From NCBI GenBank assembly GCA_011523445.1, contig WTGT01000060.1, forward strand, positions 1-19,694: a stretch of 19,694 nt of DNA, given 5' to 3'. The stretch comes from Paracoccaceae bacterium (GTDB lineage: Bacteria; Pseudomonadota; Alphaproteobacteria; Rhodobacterales; Rhodobacteraceae). Below, piece after piece: positions 7,841 to 15,165 of this stretch. Under the pieces are notes generated by a model. It was not told the DNA's origin, made no database searches, and saw nothing but the letters and a program-made list of their open reading frames with translations. The position numbers were made by a program, and so were the translations under genes. Each line of letters starts with the position of its first letter. The first letter of the stretch is position 1.

Positions 7841-8803
7841 TTGGTATCAACAGACAACAGGGATCGAGAAAAGTTTCTTGAGGGGATGCGTTATACTGCA
7901 TCTGCCGTCAACATTGTCACCACTGATGGCAGTGCAGGCAAGGCAGGTGTTACTGTCTCAGCAATGACACCGGTTTCCGCAGATGGTGACAAGCCGACCC
8001 TACTGGTTTGTGTCCATCATCTAAGTCCTGCCTGCAAGGCCATTTTGGAAAACAAGGTTTTCGGGGTCAGTATACTGTCCCAGAAGCAATCCTTTATAGC
8101 AGATACCTTTGCCGGACGAATACAGGCCGAAGGAAATGACAAGTTTAACTGTACTGAATGGATAATTGGTGAAACGGGTGTTCCCCTGGTCCTGAACTCA
8201 TTGGTATCTTTCGAATGTCACATGCTTGAAAATACACGAGTTGGATCACACCATATTTTCATAGGTGGGGTGCAAAATACTGGGTTCCAGAAGGACGAAC
8301 TTCCCCTGATCTATTCAAACAGGGCTTATGGATCCCCTACATCTATAAACATGGGTAAGGATCCTGATTATATGGAAGGAGAAAGTGTGATACATCATCG
8401 AATCAGAACATTCAATACAAAGGAAACCTATCCCGAACAAAATTTGAACAATGATCTCAGCCAGGGTGTAGTAGCCAAGGGGACAATGGTCTTTTTGCGT
8501 GGACAGGTATCACAGGATCTGGAAACGAGGGAATCCTTGCACCCTTCTAACCCAATCCTCCAAACCCGCAAGACCATGGAAAATATTAAAATGCTCCTTG
8601 AAGAAGCTGGCAGTGATCTTGATCATGTCTGCCGAATCGTGGTCTATCTCACCGATATCAGGTACAGGGAAGAAGTATATCAGGAGATGGGAACATGGTT
8701 GAAGGGAGTATTTCCCTGTTCTACGGGACTGGTGGTTTCCAGTCTAGCCAGACCCGAATGGCTGGTCGAAATTGAAGTAACCGCTGTAATACCGGAGGAA
8801 TAA
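7841..8803 (+). CDS. Flavin reductase - RidA/YjgF fusion protein
   Basis: 320 aa in two parts. Residues about 11-165 are an HpaC-type flavin reductase (GVTVSAMTPVSAD near 36-48, SHHIFIGGV near 136-144), expected to make FADH2 or FMNH2 for the preceding monooxygenase. Residues about 185-318 are a RidA/YjgF domain (RIRTFNTKETYPEQNL, LEEAGSDLDHV, VYLTD, LARPEWLVEIEVTAVIP). In RidA proper, the motif near PARS contains the Arg needed for imine/enamine deamination; here the motif is PCST (292-295), so that Arg is absent. The start is TTG at 7841 with AAGG seven bases upstream; an in-frame TGA at 7820 limits alternatives. An internal ribosome-binding site and GTG (8387) precede the RidA part. DUF1028 follows after one base. 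Confidence 0.88.
   Translation: MVSTDNRDREKFLEGMRYTASAVNIVTTDGSAGKAGVTVSAMTPVSADGDKPTLLVCVHHLSPACKAILENKVFGVSILSQKQSFIADTFAGRIQAEGNDKFNCTEWIIGETGVPLVLNSLVSFECHMLENTRVGSHHIFIGGVQNTGFQKDELPLIYSNRAYGSPTSINMGKDPDYMEGESVIHHRIRTFNTKETYPEQNLNNDLSQGVVAKGTMVFLRGQVSQDLETRESLHPSNPILQTRKTMENIKMLLEEAGSDLDHVCRIVVYLTDIRYREEVYQEMGTWLKGVFPCSTGLVVSSLARPEWLVEIEVTAVIPEE
8376..8389 (+). promoter_or_regulatory. Internal Shine-Dalgarno and GTG start before the RidA domain
   Basis: AAGGAG (8376-8381) stands five bases before an in-frame GTG (8387-8389), codon 183 of the fusion gene. Translation from this GTG would give a protein beginning (M)IHHRIRTFNT, the natural N-terminus of a free-standing RidA-family protein. 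This could give a second, separate RidA product, or be a relic of the time when the two domains were separate genes. Confidence 0.5.
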
Positions 8804-8804
8804 A

Positions 8805-9485
8805 ATGACATTCTCGATAGCAGGTTATTGTTCAAAAACGAACCAGTTGGGTATAGCAATCACTACCTCGTCAATTGCCGTTGGCAGCAGGTGTCCATGG
8901 GCAAGAGCCGGAGTCGGAGCCGTTTCTTCCCAAAACATTACCCTTCCTTCGATAGGGAATATGGTTCTGGATAGGATTGAAACAGGAGCTTATGCTCCCG
9001 AAGGGTTGAGTTCCGTCATGGAGAATATGGAATTCAATGAATATCGTCAGGTGATTGCGATTGATACCAAGGGGAATTCGGCCCATTACAGTGGTAAATT
9101 CACTTTGGGTACAAATAGTGTGGCACGAGGAAAAAACTGTGTTGCAGCAGGTAACTTGTTGAAATCAACCAAACTCCCCGGAGTGATGATTAAGACCTTC
9201 GAGGATAATTCATCAGCCACTCTACCGGAAAGATTATTGATGTCGCTTGAAAGCGGGTTGTATGAAGGTGGTGGTGAAATGGGACCCACCCATTCAGCCT
9301 CACTACTGGTTGTGGATAAGGAGCCTTGGCCACTTGTGGATTTAAGGGTTGATTGGAATGATGTTGATCCAGTCAAGGAACTGAGGGAACTTTGGACGGC
9401 CTATGAACCACAAATGCTGGATTATTTGCTACGGGCAAAATATCCCGAAGGAGCACCAAGTTTTGGTGTACCAGGAGATGAATAG
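8805..9485 (+). CDS. DUF1028 family protein
   Basis: 226 aa, a full-length DUF1028 protein. The typical start MTFSIAGYCSKTNQLGIAIT and the VGSRCPWARAGVGAVSSQN region mark the family, as do GKNCVAAGNLL and the GGGEMGPTHSASLLVVD segment. Members have an Ntn-hydrolase-like fold as I recall, and no activity is firmly assigned; cleavage of an amide-type bond is a reasonable guess. No signal peptide is seen, so it is cytoplasmic. Its ribosome-binding site GGAGGAATAAA sits within the last codons of the fusion gene and the ATG comes one base after that stop, so translation is likely coupled. This gene ends the monooxygenase operon. Confidence 0.88.
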   Translation: MTFSIAGYCSKTNQLGIAITTSSIAVGSRCPWARAGVGAVSSQNITLPSIGNMVLDRIETGAYAPEGLSSVMENMEFNEYRQVIAIDTKGNSAHYSGKFTLGTNSVARGKNCVAAGNLLKSTKLPGVMIKTFEDNSSATLPERLLMSLESGLYEGGGEMGPTHSASLLVVDKEPWPLVDLRVDWNDVDPVKELRELWTAYEPQMLDYLLRAKYPEGAPSFGVPGDE

Positions 9486-9550
9486 GCTAAGATACCTTTT
9501 CGGCGAATTAGACTATATCCTCTTTTCCTAGTGAGTGAGTTCCCTTTAAC

Positions 9551-9589
9551 CATGCTATCCTGATTACTTAGTTTGAAGAAAATAGCATG
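9551..9589 (+). repeat. Perfect 8-bp inverted repeat after the monooxygenase operon
   Basis: CATGCTAT (9551-9558) and ATAGCATG (9582-9589) are exact reverse complements with a 23-nt spacer, starting 66 bases after the DUF1028 stop. No T-run follows, so it is not a classic intrinsic terminator; it may form a 3'-end RNA hairpin or be a protein site. Confidence 0.4.
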
Positions 9590-9850
9590 TTGAAACCAAC
9601 AAATTTCTTTATAGGTTTCACATTGCAACAGTCCTGAAACTTGAATTACCCAAATAGAGTTGGAAATAACAGAACGAATTCACAGCATATAGATTTTGGT
9701 ATTGGAACCTTTGCAGCTAGGAAATCGTCATTGGCTTCAATGTTTTGATCAATCTTGAAGTTTGTTCCATTAGTCTATTTACTTCTAATATTCTCAAATA
9801 TGCGGAACAGAATAATCTATCTTAGGTACAAATAATGGTCTAGATTTGAG

Positions 9851-9878
9851 AAAAAACGACATGAATTGTCATTTTTTT
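9851..9878 (+). terminator. Weak terminator-like hairpin before the Sel1 gene
   Basis: GACA (9858-9861) pairs with TGTC (9867-9870) around TGAAT; after one mismatch, the A-run 9851-9856 pairs with a seven-T run starting at 9872. The A-hairpin-T layout resembles a bidirectional intrinsic terminator, but the GC stem is only four pairs. It is 366 bases past the DUF1028 stop. Confidence 0.25.
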
Positions 9879-9995
9879 GACTTATGATTCAAGTTCTTAG
9901 AGATTTGTTCGCTGAATTGTGTTTATTTTTACCCTTCATTTTCTTATGATCAGAATCTATGAAAAGTTATTTTCACTGCAACTAAACGCTTCACT

Positions 9996-10517
9996 ATGAA
10001 TTACGGCAATTTGCATTTTGGTTTAGCTCACCCTGTGAAAGTGGCAACGATCGTCATTGGAATGTTGATTGGGGAAACAGTAGCTGCTCAGGATTTCGAT
10101 AGAGGTGTTGAATCATATTTGGAGGGAGACTATCAATCAGCGTTGCATGAATTCCAAGTCCTCGCCGAGAATGGGGATGCAGGTGCCCAACACTTACTTG
10201 GTCAGATGTTTCGTCGTGGTGCTGGTGTTCCACAGGATTTTAGTGAGGCTCTGAAGTTGTGGAAACTGTCTGCAGATCAAGGATATGTTGAAGCTCAGTA
10301 TACCCTTGGAGTCATGTACTACTATGGTGCATACGGGGTTCCCGAGGATCATGTCCAAGCCCTTGCCTGGCTAAATCTTACCGTTGCCCAAGGGGTTGAG
10401 GATGCCAGACCACTCTGGCACAGCCTTCATGCCCAATTGTCACCAGAACAAGTAGCTGAAGCTCAGAAACTTTCCCTGCAGTGGCAAGTCGATTCAGATC
10501 AACATGACACAAATTAA
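9996..10517 (+). CDS. Small secreted Sel1-repeat protein
   Basis: 173 aa. A hydrophobic N-terminal segment (about 14-31, ending TVAAQD) looks like a signal peptide cut near residue 31, so the protein is probably periplasmic. Two Sel1-like repeats follow, about 60-95 (AQHLLGQMFRRGAGVPQD) and 96-132 (AQYTLGVMYYYGAYGVPED), each the A/LG/Y-GxGVPxD helix-turn-helix pattern used for protein-protein contacts. Sel1 proteins often serve as scaffolds in signalling or envelope processes; nothing here gives a partner. No clear Shine-Dalgarno precedes the ATG at 9996. It stands alone, flanked by more than 400 bp of non-coding DNA on each side, so its role in the neighbouring amine/monooxygenase loci is doubtful. 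Confidence 0.82.
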   Translation: MNYGNLHFGLAHPVKVATIVIGMLIGETVAAQDFDRGVESYLEGDYQSALHEFQVLAENGDAGAQHLLGQMFRRGAGVPQDFSEALKLWKLSADQGYVEAQYTLGVMYYYGAYGVPEDHVQALAWLNLTVAQGVEDARPLWHSLHAQLSPEQVAEAQKLSLQWQVDSDQHDTN

Positions 10518-10964
10518 TTAGTGCCTACCCAGAAAATATCCGATTTTTTATAAATCACCAATAATTCAGACAACAATATTACACCCGATTAACCAAAATT
10601 GGATGAGTGGAACCATTTTTTCCACAAAATACCATCAGTATCACGGGAGCTTTCCATAAAAAAACCGTCCGTTTCCAGCACCCGAACACAGCTCTCCCGT
10701 CTGTTCCCTGCAGAAAGATCATTGCCTTGTGACTGGAGCAGGTGCACGCCGGTGTTTGAGGAGCATTTGACGCAACAGGCCAAGACGGTGGATGTCGAAA
10801 GCCATGACCGGCAGGCCGTGTCCAGATCAAAGGAAGATGTGTGTGAAGAAGGCTGGTTTTATAAACGCTTTTGGCATTTTTGGGCATGAACAGGTTGTTT
10901 GAAAATTTCCAAGTTCCAATTTGTAGGATTAATGGATTTGCCTAAAAATAATGGTACTCTCAAA
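10518..10964. other. Intergenic stretch with a GC-rich island (about 10640-10850)
   Basis: 447 bp between the Sel1 gene and the dehydrogenase stop codon. The outer parts are AT-rich, but about 10640-10850 is visibly richer in GC (over 50% by eye). It stays open on both strands: about 96 codons on plus from 10599, about 102 on minus from 10887. Neither translation shows a recognisable domain, good start signal or natural composition (many Trp, Cys and Ser), so I do not call a gene. A remnant of a foreign element or an unrecognised RNA is possible. Confidence 0.45.
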
Positions 10965-13049
10965 TTAATTGGTTACACACCGAAGTTCAACAATTTCTCT
11001 CCTGAAAGGTACGATTTCCTCCTCAGAAGGATTTGCTTCCAACTCCTCGGCAAATCTGCGACCGGCGTAGACTGCGTGGGCGATTGTTGCCGGGGCTTCA
11101 CAATCCCCGAAGGATTTTACCATTTCCAATCCATTGTCTTTCCATTCACCTTCTCTTTCCATTATTCCCCTAAATATTGATTCATTGGGATATCTGGATG
11201 TTACCAGCAGAATGGAATCCATCTCGTAGTTTTGTTCCCTGCCAGTATAGGAACAATTGAATTTGGCTGTTCCTTCTTCAATGCTTGCCAAAATGAGGCT
11301 GGAATGAATTGTGACACCCAATTCCATGATTTGTTTTTGGATGCGATGCTGTTCCATCGTATTCTGGGTCCAGGTTGCAACTTCCGGGGCCGGGGTCGTA
11401 TAACTGACTTCATATCCTCTTTGAATCAACAGTTCAGCAAGAACATTACCCATATAGTAATGATCATCATCCCAGATCAGAACATGATTGCCATTCGGCA
11501 GGTTTCCGGCCATTATATCATCAGGAGTATAGACAGAAGTACTCGGATCAATATCTAAAGGTTCCTTCAGGTTGAATCCAAGACCGTTATTGTGCCAGGT
11601 AGAACCAGTGCAAATTCCAATCAGGGGGATACCGAATTCAAGCAGATGATCTGGTGTAAGGTCGGAATCCAGATAGGTTTCAACATTGGGCAACTTGTTG
11701 AATTGGCCCAACCTGTAATCAACCACCCTGCCCCAGGCTGCCAATCCCGGAAGTTTTGATTCCTTGAAGACCCTGCCTCCGAGATTGAGTTCCTTTTCGG
11801 CAAGAGTTACATCATATCCCCTCTTGCCAAGCATCTGGGCAGCTTCAAGTCCGGCTGGTCCACCACCGACTATCAGGACGGGCTTACTGGATACTTTCTT
11901 CTTTATATATTCTGGATGCCAACCTTTTCGCCATTCCTCTCCCATACTGGGATTTTGGGTACATCTGATCGGGGACATGGTAAAATCTCCCGACACACAA
12001 ATATTGCAACCGATGCATTCCCGAATATCCTCAACACGACCTTCTTCTATTTTCCTTGGCAAAAAGGGATCGGCTATGGAAGGTCTGGCACATCCGATCA
12101 AATCAATTTCTCCGGATTTGATCAGTGAAACCATTTTGTCGGGCGAAGTGTATCTTCCAACACCAACAACAGGTTTGGTTGTCAATGCCTTGAATCCCTT
12201 TCGGTACTCATCCTGAAAGCCCTCCTGACTGAAACGGGAAGTCTGGCTGTCATTTTCCCACCCGGCAAGGCAAAAATCCCAAAGGTCAGGTAATTCGGCC
12301 AAAGAGGAAACAATATCCATGGCCTCTTCTGTCTCCAATCCGGCCTTTCCCATGAGTTCATTGATTGTAATCCTGCAAGGTACGGCACATTCATCACCAA
12401 CAGCTTCCTTGGTATCGGTGATAATCTCTTTCAGAATCCTGACCCTGTTCTCCAGATTGCCACCATATTCATCACTCCTTCGGTTGTACCGTTTGCTTAG
12501 GAAGTGATGAAAAAATCCCAAACCATGACCTGCATACACATATACCAGGTCGTACCCGGCATTCTTGCCTCGAATGGCAGCATCCCGATGCCATTTTCTC
12601 AGATTTCTGATGTCCTGCTTGTCCATGGTCTTGGCAGAAACCGGATCATAGGTAAAGGATTCTACCGGCATGCCAGTTGGTGCCATGGGTACCTCCCTGC
12701 CATAGAGATTTGGTCCATTCAGACCATTATAGGCAAGTTCTATTCCTGCAAGGGCATCATGCTCGTGAATTTTTTCGGCCATTTGAGCCAACATTGGTAC
12801 ATCACGATCATCCCAGATGCGTAATTCAATGAATGGCGTGATGTCTGAAGTGTGGTGGATTTCAACCTGCTCTGTACAAACCGTTCCCCATCCACCTTGG
12901 GCCTTGATACCCCTTAGCCATGCATTGGCCGAGGGATCCCGATAACCCAGGCCTGTACAATGCGGTACCTGAAAAAACCTGTTTTTAGCGGTTACCGATC
13001 CAATCTTGATTGGTTCGAACAAAATATCATAATAAGGGTCTCTACTCAT
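10965..13049 (-). CDS. TMADH/histamine-dehydrogenase-type iron-sulfur flavoprotein
   Basis: 694 aa, near full length compared with trimethylamine dehydrogenase (TMADH), to which it aligns by eye throughout. N-terminal TIM-barrel (1-380) with Cys31 in QVPHC, the site of covalent 6-S-cysteinyl-FMN; active-site triad Tyr172/His175 (YAGH) and Asp267; 4Fe-4S ligands Cys345, Cys348, Cys351 and Cys363; then NAD/ADP-binding-like domains (VLIVGGGPAG, 391-400). Such enzymes oxidise an amine to an imine and usually pass electrons to ETF. The trimethylammonium cage is changed: TMADH Tyr60, Trp105 and Trp355 become Gln61, Ala106 and Asp355; only Trp264 is kept. Gln plus Asp matches, as I recall, histamine dehydrogenase. 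AGGAC precedes the ATG. It is last in the transporter gene cluster, suggesting that it acts on the imported amine. Confidence 0.92.
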   Translation of the reverse strand: MSRDPYYDILFEPIKIGSVTAKNRFFQVPHCTGLGYRDPSANAWLRGIKAQGGWGTVCTEQVEIHHTSDITPFIELRIWDDRDVPMLAQMAEKIHEHDALAGIELAYNGLNGPNLYGREVPMAPTGMPVESFTYDPVSAKTMDKQDIRNLRKWHRDAAIRGKNAGYDLVYVYAGHGLGFFHHFLSKRYNRRSDEYGGNLENRVRILKEIITDTKEAVGDECAVPCRITINELMGKAGLETEEAMDIVSSLAELPDLWDFCLAGWENDSQTSRFSQEGFQDEYRKGFKALTTKPVVGVGRYTSPDKMVSLIKSGEIDLIGCARPSIADPFLPRKIEEGRVEDIRECIGCNICVSGDFTMSPIRCTQNPSMGEEWRKGWHPEYIKKKVSSKPVLIVGGGPAGLEAAQMLGKRGYDVTLAEKELNLGGRVFKESKLPGLAAWGRVVDYRLGQFNKLPNVETYLDSDLTPDHLLEFGIPLIGICTGSTWHNNGLGFNLKEPLDIDPSTSVYTPDDIMAGNLPNGNHVLIWDDDHYYMGNVLAELLIQRGYEVSYTTPAPEVATWTQNTMEQHRIQKQIMELGVTIHSSLILASIEEGTAKFNCSYTGREQNYEMDSILLVTSRYPNESIFRGIMEREGEWKDNGLEMVKSFGDCEAPATIAHAVYAGRRFAEELEANPSEEEIVPFRREIVELRCVTN

Positions 13050-13063
13050 TTTTTGTCCTGATA

Positions 13064-13090
13064 TTGCCAGGCCATAAAATGACCTGGCAA
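13064..13090 (-). promoter_or_regulatory. Intercistronic hairpin between binding-protein and dehydrogenase genes
   Basis: TTGCCAGG (13064-13071) and CCTGGCAA (13083-13090) form a perfect 8-bp stem with an 11-nt loop, in the 50-bp gap just before the dehydrogenase ribosome-binding site. In the transcribed (minus) direction no T-run follows, so it is not a good terminator. Such hairpins often protect the upstream binding-protein mRNA from 3' decay and so set expression ratios in ABC operons. Confidence 0.6.
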
Positions 13091-13099
13091 AAATTTAGT

Positions 13100-14134
13100 T
13101 TACTGCTTGACCCTGGTCCAGATCTGGTTGTAAACGACCTGCACTTCTTCGTCACAGGGTTCAACAAATGATCCGGCAGGAGCATCGGCAGGAGGAACAG
13201 ATTCAGGTTGTGATTTCAAATCAGCATCCAGAAACTCATCTACCCCTTCAACACCCGCACTGTACCTGGCATAATTGGTAACCGCAGCAATGTTTTCCGG
13301 CTCCAGAAGGAAATCCATGAACTTCAGGGCATTTTCCCTGTTTGGGGCATCCTTCAGAAGAACAACATTATCCATCCAGACAACCAATCCCTCACGCGGA
13401 TAGGAATATTCGATATTGGCTCCCTCGGCCCGGGCCTTGGCCCCAAAACCATTCCAGATCATCCCGACAGCAGCATCACCCGATACCAATACATCCTTGG
13501 CTCCATCAGAATTGAAGGATGCCCAATTCTCTTTGGCACCCTGCAGCAATTCATCAAGAGCTTGCAATTGATCCCTGTCACTCGTACATTGGGGAATACC
13601 CAGATACAGTGAAGCCATGGCAATAACCTCACCTTGGGAATCCAGCACATTGATCTTGCCTTTCAATTCATCAGGTGGATCAAAAATGATGCCCATCGTT
13701 CTAATATCTCCCCCAAAAACATCCCTGCTGACGGAGAAACTCGTTGATCCCCATTGATAGGGAATGGAGTATTTTCTTCCGGGATCAAAGGAGACATCCA
13801 TCCATTGTTGTTGAATATTTCCCATATTACTCAATTCACCGGGCTGGATTTCATCAAGCAATCCTTCCGAATTCATGATTGAAACCATGTAATCGCCGGG
13901 AACTGCGACATCGAATGAGCCGAGTTTCCCTGCCTTGAGGTTTGCCAAAAGGGTTTCGTTGGAATCATAGGTATCCATGGTTACCTCAATTCCGGTCTCA
14001 TCCGAAAACTTGTTCAGCAATTCCTGGGGGATATACTCGAACCAGTGATAAATCGATAGTTTTCCCTGAGCAAAACTGGAGGATGCCCCAAGGGTTAAAA
14101 CAATAGCCGAAACTACTAAAATCTTCTTTAACAT
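13100..14134 (-). CDS. Polyamine-type ABC transporter substrate-binding protein (PotD/PotF family)
   Basis: 344 aa from the ATG at 14134, with GGAAGGA just upstream; the frame extends 12 bases further to a GTG at 14146, but that would overlap the ribosome-binding site. A Sec signal peptide (MLKKILVVSAIVLTLGASSS, cut near FAQ) sends it to the periplasm. The mature start LSIYHWFEYIPQELLNKFSDE, followed by TYDSNETLLANLKAGK, is characteristic of spermidine/putrescine-binding proteins; the Trp/Glu/Tyr in HWFEYI fall where PotD/PotF contact the amine. The C-terminal lobe has NVVLLKDAPNRENALKFMDF, usual for the family. The ligand is a cationic amine by homology; which one cannot be told. It comes 214 bp after the second permease gene, and the dehydrogenase gene follows 50 bp on. 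Confidence 0.9.
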   Translation of the reverse strand: MLKKILVVSAIVLTLGASSSFAQGKLSIYHWFEYIPQELLNKFSDETGIEVTMDTYDSNETLLANLKAGKLGSFDVAVPGDYMVSIMNSEGLLDEIQPGELSNMGNIQQQWMDVSFDPGRKYSIPYQWGSTSFSVSRDVFGGDIRTMGIIFDPPDELKGKINVLDSQGEVIAMASLYLGIPQCTSDRDQLQALDELLQGAKENWASFNSDGAKDVLVSGDAAVGMIWNGFGAKARAEGANIEYSYPREGLVVWMDNVVLLKDAPNRENALKFMDFLLEPENIAAVTNYARYSAGVEGVDEFLDADLKSQPESVPPADAPAGSFVEPCDEEVQVVYNQIWTRVKQ

Positions 14135-14157
14135 TTTTCCTTCCACTATTTTAAAGT

Positions 14158-14187
14158 TGAATACAATTTACTGTTTTATCAGTTCAA
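14158..14187 (-). promoter_or_regulatory. Candidate promoter for the binding-protein gene
   Basis: On the minus strand, TTGAAC (14187-14182) and TATTCA (14163-14158) are separated by 18 bp, giving a plausible sigma-70 type promoter ending 23 bases before the ATG at 14134. It fits the 214-bp gap between the permease and binding-protein genes, which would let the latter be expressed at a higher level. The match is moderate. Confidence 0.35.
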
Positions 14188-14192
14188 AACAG
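14171..14192 (-). repeat. Perfect inverted repeat over the -35 region of the binding-protein promoter
   Basis: CTGTTTT (14171-14177) and AAAACAG (14186-14192) are exact reverse complements with an 8-bp spacer. The right half overlaps the candidate -35 box, a classic operator position. It could also act as an RNA hairpin if transcription starts further upstream. Confidence 0.45.
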
Positions 14193-14348
14193 AAATTAGA
14201 GAATTCCTGCCCAAATAACCAATACAAAATAAAACTGAATCGGAAAAGCCTTCATGAGAGGGTTAATCCATATGAAATGGGGTATTTTAATTGCCTTGCT
14301 AATCCCCGATTTGCGACCAAACAAATTTAGGTGTACTTCATTACCGAC

Positions 14349-15164
14349 TTAGTTTAGCTTGTTCTTCAAATCTGCCCGACTAAGAAAATAGGATATCGTT
14401 ACTAAAATGGTTGATACCAAAAGCAGCAAGGTAGACAAGGCCATTATGTCGGGCTTTATTCCCTGCTTGATGGAACCGAAAATTGCCGTAGGCAATGTTT
14501 CAACACCAGCTCCCTTTACAAAACTGGTGATAATGAAATCATCCAGCGAAATGATAAAGGCCAAAAGAAATCCTGAAATGATCCCCGGTATCATCAAGGG
14601 CAGCAATATACTGCGAAATATCTGCTTGCGGTTGGCATAGAGATCCATGGCCGCCTCTTCGTAAACCTTTTCAATACTTTGCATCCTAGCCGAAATCGGC
14701 AGGTAGGCGAAAGGAATGCAGAAGACAATATGAGCAACCAGAATTGAGGTATAACCGAGTTTGAAACTGATCATGCTGAAGAAAATCAAGGTCGCAACTG
14801 CAGTTACGATTTCTGGCACCATGATGGGCAGACTCAACAGGGAAATATTAAGGTTTTTGCCCTTGAAGGGGGATGTTCTGACAACCCCGATCGCTGCCGA
14901 AAAGGCTATTGTAGTTGCAACAACAGCAGCCATAAAGGCTATTGTAATCGAGTTCCAGGCAGCCTTCTGAAACTTTTCTGCCTCCAAGCCGAAAAAGATT
15001 TGCTCATACCATCTCAGACTGAAACCACCCCATATTGTTATGGACAATGAGTCGTTGAAACTGTAAACCATGACAACCAATAGTGGGGCATAAAGGATTA
15101 CTAGGCATAGTATTGCCAATAGGGAAAATCCCGGTATGCTCCGTACTGAGCTTGCGACCTGCAT
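14349..15164 (-). CDS. Polyamine-type ABC transporter permease (PotI/PotC-like)
   Basis: 271 aa inner-membrane permease of the binding-protein-dependent transport family with about six hydrophobic segments. The cytoplasmic EAA loop that docks on the ATPase is clear at about 170-193 (EEAAMDLYANRKQIFRSILL then PLMIPGI). The N-terminal SLLAILCLVILYAPLLVVMV and FNDS segment is typical of the second permease of spermidine/putrescine systems. It starts one base after the stop of the other permease, indicating tight translational coupling. It would pair with that permease to form the channel for the imported amine. Confidence 0.92.
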   Translation of the reverse strand: MQVASSVRSIPGFSLLAILCLVILYAPLLVVMVYSFNDSLSITIWGGFSLRWYEQIFFGLEAEKFQKAAWNSITIAFMAAVVATTIAFSAAIGVVRTSPFKGKNLNISLLSLPIMVPEIVTAVATLIFFSMISFKLGYTSILVAHIVFCIPFAYLPISARMQSIEKVYEEAAMDLYANRKQIFRSILLPLMIPGIISGFLLAFIISLDDFIITSFVKGAGVETLPTAIFGSIKQGIKPDIMALSTLLLLVSTILVTISYFLSRADLKNKLN

Positions 15165-15165
15165 C

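Larger units (their letters stand above)
9486..9995. other. Non-coding stretch between DUF1028 and the Sel1 gene
   Basis: 510 bp of AT-rich sequence with no convincing reading frame on either strand. It contains two inverted repeats, listed separately, and AT-rich runs just before the Sel1 gene that could hold its promoter, but no box pair good enough to call. No tRNA or known small RNA was recognised. Confidence 0.6.

Noticed and set aside
9486..9995. Possible hidden small gene or tRNA in the long gap after DUF1028
   Set aside because: Frames are short on both strands and no cloverleaf pattern or TTCGAAT-like T-arm in proper context was found.
11764..12216. 150-codon plus-strand frame opposite the dehydrogenase gene
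   Set aside because: Shadow of the strongly conserved TMADH-type coding sequence; no recognisable features.
14134..14146. GTG start for the binding protein, 12 bases upstream of the ATG
   Set aside because: It lies within the GGAAGGA ribosome-binding site and adds charged residues before an otherwise typical signal peptide.
14279..14307. GGGG-TATT / AATCCCC stem as a terminator after the second permease gene
   Set aside because: The stem has a bulge and no T-run follows in the direction of transcription; too weak to call.
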